Assembly (NCBI GenBank): GCA_947345935.1
Contig: CAMZZN010000016.1
Location: forward strand, 1 to 49,246
Reading direction: 5' to 3'
Length of the DNA: 49,246 nucleotides
Source: an uncultured Ruminococcus sp.
GTDB taxonomy: Bacteria; Bacillota; Clostridia; Oscillospirales; Ruminococcaceae
Shown here: positions 44,550 to 49,246 of the stretch, in pieces
Numbering within the stretch: position 1 is the first letter of the stretch
How the letters are laid out: each line of letters opens with the position of its first letter
The notes under the pieces: generated by a model
Seen by the model: the letters and a program-made list of their open reading frames with translations, nothing else
The model's database searches: none
What the model was told of the DNA's origin: nothing
Translations under genes and position numbers: made by a program

Positions 44550-44922
44550 AAAATTTTTTTCTTATAAGCATACATAAATAATATGCCGGGATACAGAGTA
44601 AAAACCAATATACCGTAAAATGAGGACAAATTTGTCCAAGAATGTTCAGCGGCATATCTGAGTAATCCCAGACGTTCCAGCCCATTATGAGATTATCAAA
44701 TATACCTACGGTAAACTCTACTGCAGTGATTATTACAGCGCCAATAAAACAGCTTTTGATAAGAGTCATGGCGCTGTGACTGTTTATGCCGTAAAGAATG
44801 GCAAGGATAGCACCGCCTGTCAGCGACATTGTCCAGTGGGTGTAGCCACGGTTAAGTATCTCGATTAGGCTATACATAAAATAGCCCATAAGAAAGGCAA
44901 AAGTGTACTGTGAGATCTTCAT
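44524..44922 (-). CDS. PF06541 family membrane protein
   Basis: Membrane protein of 132 residues and four or so hydrophobic helices (about 5-22, 33-52, 58-78, 105-125). It carries the family pattern YSLIEILNRGYTHWTM and MGWNVWDYSDMPLNILGQICP, usually named putative ABC transporter permease or CmpB-like, though no ABC function has been shown. The ATG at 44922 has GAGGAAATCAT upstream; a start 6 codons earlier would include this site. It overlaps the end of the lipase-like gene by 26 bases, tail to tail. Confidence 0.83.
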   Translation of the reverse strand: MKISQYTFAFLMGYFMYSLIEILNRGYTHWTMSLTGGAILAILYGINSHSAMTLIKSCFIGAVIITAVEFTVGIFDNLIMGWNVWDYSDMPLNILGQICPHFTVYWFLLCIPAYYLCMLIRKKFSNTPPDRV

Positions 44923-45119
44923 ATGATTTCCTCGGTTCATTAAAAATTTATCATAGGTATTATTAACGAATAGTTGGAAAATATACTTTTTGATGGAGGT
45001 AATGTACAGCTTTGTCAGTTATCTCTTTTAGATTGAGTATGTAGCGGAATTAATGATTGGATACAACAATATGGTGTATTCCACCTTTGGCAGGGGTGTT
45101 GGGAGAGAGTCCCACTTAA

Positions 45120-45227
45120 GTTGATGATATTGCCGGAGACGGTGGAAATCTTTATTTCTATATAAAAAAGGAAGATCTCATAAACAGGCGGTTTGACAGA
45201 ACTGAAATAACTCTGCAATGTTATTGA
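45120..45227 (+). pseudogene. remnant of a YwqG/DUF1963 family gene
   Basis: An open 36-codon frame without a start codon encodes VDDIAGDGGNLYFYIKKED followed by a tail ending in LQCY and TGA. The GD.G.LYFYI..EDL pattern matches the C-terminus of YwqG (DUF1963) proteins. It is preceded by a stop, and nothing similar was found upstream, so only the 3' end survives. It lies in the 330-base gap before malQ, which otherwise holds no gene. Confidence 0.55.
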
Positions 45228-45252
45228 GATAAGTTAACAAGAGGTGTAAAAA

Positions 45253-46725
45253 ATGCGAAAAAGCTGCATATTAATGCATATTTCAAGCCTGCCGTCAGAG
45301 TACGGTATCGGAAAAATGGGGCGTCATGCCTTTGAATTTGTTGATTTTCTGAAAAAATCCGGGGTAAAATGCTGGCAGATCCTGCCCCTTTCTCCTACAA
45401 GCTACGGCGATTCGCCGTATCAGTCATTCTCGGTAAACGCCGGAAATCCGTACTTCATTGATTTTGAGATCCTGGAGGGAGACGGACTTCTGGAACGTGA
45501 CGAATTCGCTTCAATTATCTGGGAAAGCGAACCGGACAAGGTGGATTACAGCATTATCTGGGATCATTGCTTTGATGTTCTAAGAGTTGCGTATTCAAGA
45601 TTCAGGGCGTCTAAATTTCCGCAGTACCGTAAATTCTGCGAAGCAAATAAACATTGGCTTGAAGAATACAGTCTTTTCATGGCTTTGAAGTTCGCACATG
45701 AAGGAAAAGCCTGGTATGAGTGGGAAAACGACATAGCTATGCACAAGCAGAAGGCTGTTGCCGCAGCAAAAAAGGAGCTTAAAAAGGAGATCGGTTTCTA
45801 TAAATTTATCCAGTTTGAGTTCAGTCGTCAGTGGCACGAACTGAAAAAATATGCAAACGGCAACGGTATAGAAATAATAGGCGATATCCCGATATACTGC
45901 GCTCTGGACAGCGTTGAGGCGTGGGGAAACCATAAACTGTTCTGGTTTGACAGAAAGCATCGTCCCGTTTCTGTGGCAGGATGTCCTCCTGATGATTTTT
46001 CACCTACCGGTCAGCTCTGGGGCAATCCGCTCTATGACTGGGAATATCATAAAAAGACCGGATATGAGTGGTGGATAGACCGCATAAGATCTGCCTCGCA
46101 GCTTTACGATATTGTCCGTATCGATCATTTCCGTGGATTTGAAAGTTATTACACGATCCCATACGGCAGCAAGGACGCTACAGTAGGCGAGTGGAAAAAA
46201 GGTCCGAATTATGAGCTTTTCCGTCTTGCAGAAGAGAAGCTGGGCAGACTGAATATAATTGCCGAGGATCTTGGATTTATTACTTCGGAAGTGCGTGAAA
46301 TGCTGGATAAATGCGGATATCCCGGAATGAAAGTTCTTCAGTTCGGATTCAGCGACGGAGAGAACGAGCATCTGCCGCATAATTTTGCAAGTACCAATTG
46401 TTTTGTATATACAGGTACTCACGACAATGAAACTCTCAGCGGCTGGATAGAAAAAATGGATGCGAAATCGTTGAAATTTACCAGGAAATATCTTGATGTA
46501 AAGAAGAAAAAAGAAATTGCGCCCGCTGTTATACGAGCAGCCTGGTCAAGCGTTGCGGAAGTCGCAGTGGCTCAGATTCAAGATTTTCTGAACAGTCCCC
46601 CTGACGGCAGAATGAATACGCCGTCAACTCTTGGCTGCAATTGGCAGTTCCGGACTAAAGAAAGCGATTTTACGCCGGAGCTTGCTAAAAAAATCAAAAA
46701 GCTTAATAAAATTTATAATAGATAA
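45253..46725 (+). CDS. malQ: 4-alpha-glucanotransferase (amylomaltase, GH77)
   Basis: Disproportionating enzyme that transfers alpha-1,4-glucan segments between maltodextrins. It has 490 residues. Typical GH77 parts are LPLSPTSYGDSPYQSFS (about 42-58), the nucleophile Asp in RIDHFRGFESYY (about 292), the acid/base Glu in AEDLGF (about 339) and THDNETLSGW (about 394). ATG at 45253 with AGAGGTG upstream; only a weak promoter (TTGACA at 45193 with no good -10) is seen. glgP follows by 17 bases. Confidence 0.95.
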   Translation: MRKSCILMHISSLPSEYGIGKMGRHAFEFVDFLKKSGVKCWQILPLSPTSYGDSPYQSFSVNAGNPYFIDFEILEGDGLLERDEFASIIWESEPDKVDYSIIWDHCFDVLRVAYSRFRASKFPQYRKFCEANKHWLEEYSLFMALKFAHEGKAWYEWENDIAMHKQKAVAAAKKELKKEIGFYKFIQFEFSRQWHELKKYANGNGIEIIGDIPIYCALDSVEAWGNHKLFWFDRKHRPVSVAGCPPDDFSPTGQLWGNPLYDWEYHKKTGYEWWIDRIRSASQLYDIVRIDHFRGFESYYTIPYGSKDATVGEWKKGPNYELFRLAEEKLGRLNIIAEDLGFITSEVREMLDKCGYPGMKVLQFGFSDGENEHLPHNFASTNCFVYTGTHDNETLSGWIEKMDAKSLKFTRKYLDVKKKKEIAPAVIRAAWSSVAEVAVAQIQDFLNSPPDGRMNTPSTLGCNWQFRTKESDFTPELAKKIKKLNKIYNR

Positions 46726-46742
46726 TCCGGAGGTTTTATAAA

Positions 46743-49085
46743 ATGGATAAGAATTTATTAAAGGAAAAATTAAGCGAGAAACTCAAAAACTGGCACGGTG
46801 ATTCCGTGTATGAAGTGCATAATGCGGTTGGAGAAGCCGTAATGGAAATGTATTCGGAACAGTGGCAGAAAAGCCGTGAAAAGCATCTTTCCGGCAGACG
46901 TGCGGCATATCTTTCAATGGAATTTCTTGTGGGCAGAGCTATCCAGAATAATCTGATCTGTCTTGGAATATACGATGATGTTGCAGAAGTACTCCGCAAT
47001 GATTTCGGATTTGAAATGTCCGAGTTTGAAGAAATAGAGGACGCTGCTCTTGGAAACGGCGGTCTGGGACGTCTTGCAGCCTGTTTTCTTGACAGTGCGG
47101 CAACGCTGGATCTGCCTCTTGACGGCTATGGAATCCGCTATAAATACGGTTTATTCAAGCAGTCTATCGTAGACGGATTCCAGCGTGAAGAAGCGGACGA
47201 CTGGTCGAGAAACGGCGATCCATGGTCGGAGCGCAGAGATGAGGCGGTTCTTGTGAGCTTCAACGGTCAGACTGTTAAGGCTGTGCCTTACGATATGCCC
47301 ATATTCGGATGCAAAACCGATAATGTGGGAACTCTCCGTCTCTGGCAGGCTGAGCCTTTAAAAGAATTTGACTTTGAAACATTTAATAACCAGAATTATC
47401 TTGAAGCCTCAAAGGAAAAAATTTTTGCCGAGGATATTTCCCGTGTGCTTTATCCAAATGATGATACCAACGAGGGTAAAAAGCTTCGTCTTAAGCAGCA
47501 GTACTTCTTTAGCTGTGCGTCGTTGACGGACATTATTAGAAAGCACAAGGCAATACATGGAACAGTTGATAATCTTGCCGATTATATTTCCATTCAGCTT
47601 AACGATACGCATCCTGTTATCTCGATACCTGAGCTTATCCGTCAGCTTGTCGATTATGAGGGATATACCTTTGAAAAGGCTCTTGAAATGGCGAAAAAGA
47701 TATTCAACTATACAAATCATACCGTAATGCAGGAAGCTCTTGAAAAATGGTGGATAGGTCTGGTCAAGGAGCTTCTCCCCAGGATTTACGAGATTATCAT
47801 TCAGATCAACGAGTCTTTGATAGCTGATATGTACACTAAGGGAGTACAGAAAGAAAAAATTAACCGAATCAAGATAATCAAAGGAGAACTTATTCACATG
47901 GCTGACATGGCGTGCTATGCATCCAGCCATATAAACGGCGTGGCAGAGATTCATACTCAGATCCTTAAAGATACTGTTCTAGCAGACTGGTACAGCATCT
48001 ATCCGGAGCGTTTCCTGAATGAGACTAACGGCATCACTCAGCGGCGGTGGCTTGCCCTGTGTAACAGCGAGTTGTCCGGTCTTATCACAGAACTTCTTGG
48101 AACGGATAAATGGACGGTTGATCTGGATATGCTTAAAGAGCTGGAAAAGTATGCCGATGATGAAGCAATTCTCCGCAGATTTATTGATATCAAGCAGGGG
48201 AAAAAGGTTCAGCTTTCCGGATTTATCAGGGAACACGACAATGTGGAAATTGATCCTGAATCTGTTTACGATATTCAGATTAAGCGTCTGCATGAATACA
48301 AAAGACAGCTGCTTAACGCTTTCTCGATTTTGTGGATATACTATGGAATCAAAGATGGCAGCATAAAGAATTTCACACCGACAACATTCATTTTCGGTGC
48401 AAAATCTGCTCCGGGATATAAGCGTGCAAAGGCTATAATCAAATATATTAACGAGATTGGAAGAATAGTATCATCCGACCCTGAAACCAAAGATCTTCTC
48501 AAAGTAGTTTTTGTTCAGAATTACAACGTTTCCTATGCTGAAAAACTGGTTGCAGCCGCAGATGTTTCCGAGCAGATATCCACTGCCGGAACGGAAGCTT
48601 CCGGCACGGGCAACATGAAGCTTATGCTTAACGGCGCTGTAACTCTGGGAACATACGACGGAGCAAATATTGAGATAGTTCAGGAAGCTGGCGAGGAGAA
48701 TAATTATATCTTCGGCGCAAGAGTCGAGGAACTGGAAGATATTGTTCCGGAATACGACAGCCGTGCGGTATTTGCCGGTGATCCCATGATACGCAAAGTG
48801 GTTTTATCTCTTATTGACGGCACTGTATCTGACGGCGGCAGCGGTGATTTCCGTGAACTGTATACGTCTCTTCTTGACGGCGCAAGCTGGCATAAACCGG
48901 ATCACTATTATTTGCTTGGCGATCTCAGAAGTTACGTTGATACAAAACTTCGCTGCATCAATGACTACAGTGCAGACCGTATTGCATTTGCACGAAAGCA
49001 GTGGCTCAATATGTGCAATGCGGGAAAATTCAGTTCTGACCGTACAATCGCTGATTATGCGGAAAATGTTTGGAAAATAAAATAA
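46743..49085 (+). CDS. glgP: glycogen/maltodextrin phosphorylase
   Basis: PLP enzyme of 780 residues releasing glucose-1-phosphate from alpha-1,4-glucans. The PLP lysine lies in GTEASGTGNMK (about 615-625), with the N-terminal GNGGLGRLAACFLDS (about 105-119), NDTHP and RIHEY-like KRLHEYKRQLLN. It shares an operon with malQ, which trims substrates for it; together they recycle glycogen or use starch fragments. GGAGGTTTTATAAA lies before the ATG at 46743. No clear terminator is seen after it. Confidence 0.95.
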   Translation: MDKNLLKEKLSEKLKNWHGDSVYEVHNAVGEAVMEMYSEQWQKSREKHLSGRRAAYLSMEFLVGRAIQNNLICLGIYDDVAEVLRNDFGFEMSEFEEIEDAALGNGGLGRLAACFLDSAATLDLPLDGYGIRYKYGLFKQSIVDGFQREEADDWSRNGDPWSERRDEAVLVSFNGQTVKAVPYDMPIFGCKTDNVGTLRLWQAEPLKEFDFETFNNQNYLEASKEKIFAEDISRVLYPNDDTNEGKKLRLKQQYFFSCASLTDIIRKHKAIHGTVDNLADYISIQLNDTHPVISIPELIRQLVDYEGYTFEKALEMAKKIFNYTNHTVMQEALEKWWIGLVKELLPRIYEIIIQINESLIADMYTKGVQKEKINRIKIIKGELIHMADMACYASSHINGVAEIHTQILKDTVLADWYSIYPERFLNETNGITQRRWLALCNSELSGLITELLGTDKWTVDLDMLKELEKYADDEAILRRFIDIKQGKKVQLSGFIREHDNVEIDPESVYDIQIKRLHEYKRQLLNAFSILWIYYGIKDGSIKNFTPTTFIFGAKSAPGYKRAKAIIKYINEIGRIVSSDPETKDLLKVVFVQNYNVSYAEKLVAAADVSEQISTAGTEASGTGNMKLMLNGAVTLGTYDGANIEIVQEAGEENNYIFGARVEELEDIVPEYDSRAVFAGDPMIRKVVLSLIDGTVSDGGSGDFRELYTSLLDGASWHKPDHYYLLGDLRSYVDTKLRCINDYSADRIAFARKQWLNMCNAGKFSSDRTIADYAENVWKIK

Positions 49086-49143
49086 AAGCTTTAATATCAG
49101 ATAAATCAAAGCTGCTCTGCTGTTTGCGCAATGTCATTAACTT

Positions 49144-49243
49144 AGGTGGGGACTCTGCTCCTGACAGTTGCCCGTGGTCTCACCTGTCGGTTCGGTCGGT
49201 GCTTCTCGCTTTGCGAGAGGTCTCCACCGGAGACCCGCACCCC
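49144..49243. other. GC-rich structured non-coding segment at the right edge
   Basis: About 100 bases, GC-rich against AT-rich surroundings, with several helices: CTGACAG / CTGTCGG (49161-49167, 49184-49190), TCTCGC / GCGAGA (49204-49218), GGTCTCC / GGAGACC (49219-49235), and an outer GGTGC / GCACC (49198-49202, 49237-49241) closing a three-way junction. No protein is encoded. It may be a structured RNA or a palindromic repeat; the window cuts it off. Confidence 0.5.
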
Positions 49244-49246
49244 TCT

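Noticed and set aside
45193..45221. Promoter candidate for malQ
   Set aside because: TTGACA is perfect, but the base at 17 bp is CAATGT, not a usable -10, and the site is inside the gene remnant.

Overview
The window looks like chromosome from a fibrolytic Ruminococcus (Oscillospiraceae, Firmicutes), close to the R. flavefaciens / R. champanellensis / R. albus group. The reasons are a family 5 glycoside hydrolase with a C-terminal dockerin of the R. flavefaciens type, a second dockerin protein with Thr-rich linkers and a cohesin-like module, the clostridial str operon, glycogen enzymes, Firmicute-type sigma-A promoters (several perfect TTGACA-17-TATAAT) and AGGAGG ribosome binding sites. No rRNA, tRNA, CRISPR array or intact insertion sequence was seen.

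Layout. 0.1-9.9 kb: cysK, two small membrane or zinc-ribbon proteins and a GHL10-type lipoprotein on the minus strand; then DUF4317 and asnB on the plus strand; then an ECF sigma factor translationally coupled to a membrane protein likely to be its regulator, and an amidohydrolase. 10.1-15.6 kb: a large Cthe_2159-like carbohydrate-binding lipoprotein, a transmembrane Ser/Thr kinase with a propeller-like outer domain, and a divergent PP2C phosphatase. 15.6-22 kb (minus): an ABC-2 exporter pair, then tuf, fusA, rpsG and rpsL. 22-27 kb (minus): trkA-trkH followed at once by the cohesin-like/dockerin protein; a 156-bp MITE-like element lies in the trkA leader. 27-31.2 kb (minus): serine synthesis (serC, a 42-codon membrane ORF, serA), then a two-gene unit of a secreted protein and a lipoprotein; the secreted gene has an in-frame TGA close to its end. 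31.5-35.7 kb (plus): an HMGL-like aldolase, a RING/zinc-ribbon membrane protein and the GH5-dockerin enzyme. 35.8-42.6 kb (plus): HAD hydrolase, iorA, an unknown acidic protein, iorB, a pseudogene, paaK, a lipoprotein and an ACT-domain protein. 42.7-49.1 kb: a zinc-ribbon protein, a membrane-anchored lipase-like protein, a convergent PF06541 protein, a gene remnant, then malQ-glgP. The right edge is a GC-rich, strongly structured non-coding segment.

How the genes work together. The ior-paaK-ACT run fits interconversion of aryl acids, aryl-CoA and aryl-pyruvates. In rumen ruminococci, known to need or use phenylacetate-type acids, the likely direction is reductive carboxylation towards aromatic amino acids. 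malQ-glgP remodel and phosphorolyse alpha-glucan. The two dockerin proteins point to a cellulosome whose other parts lie elsewhere. The kinase/phosphatase pair and the sigma/membrane-protein pair are candidate surface-sensing circuits. Most calls rest on motif recognition alone; no database search or folding program was run.
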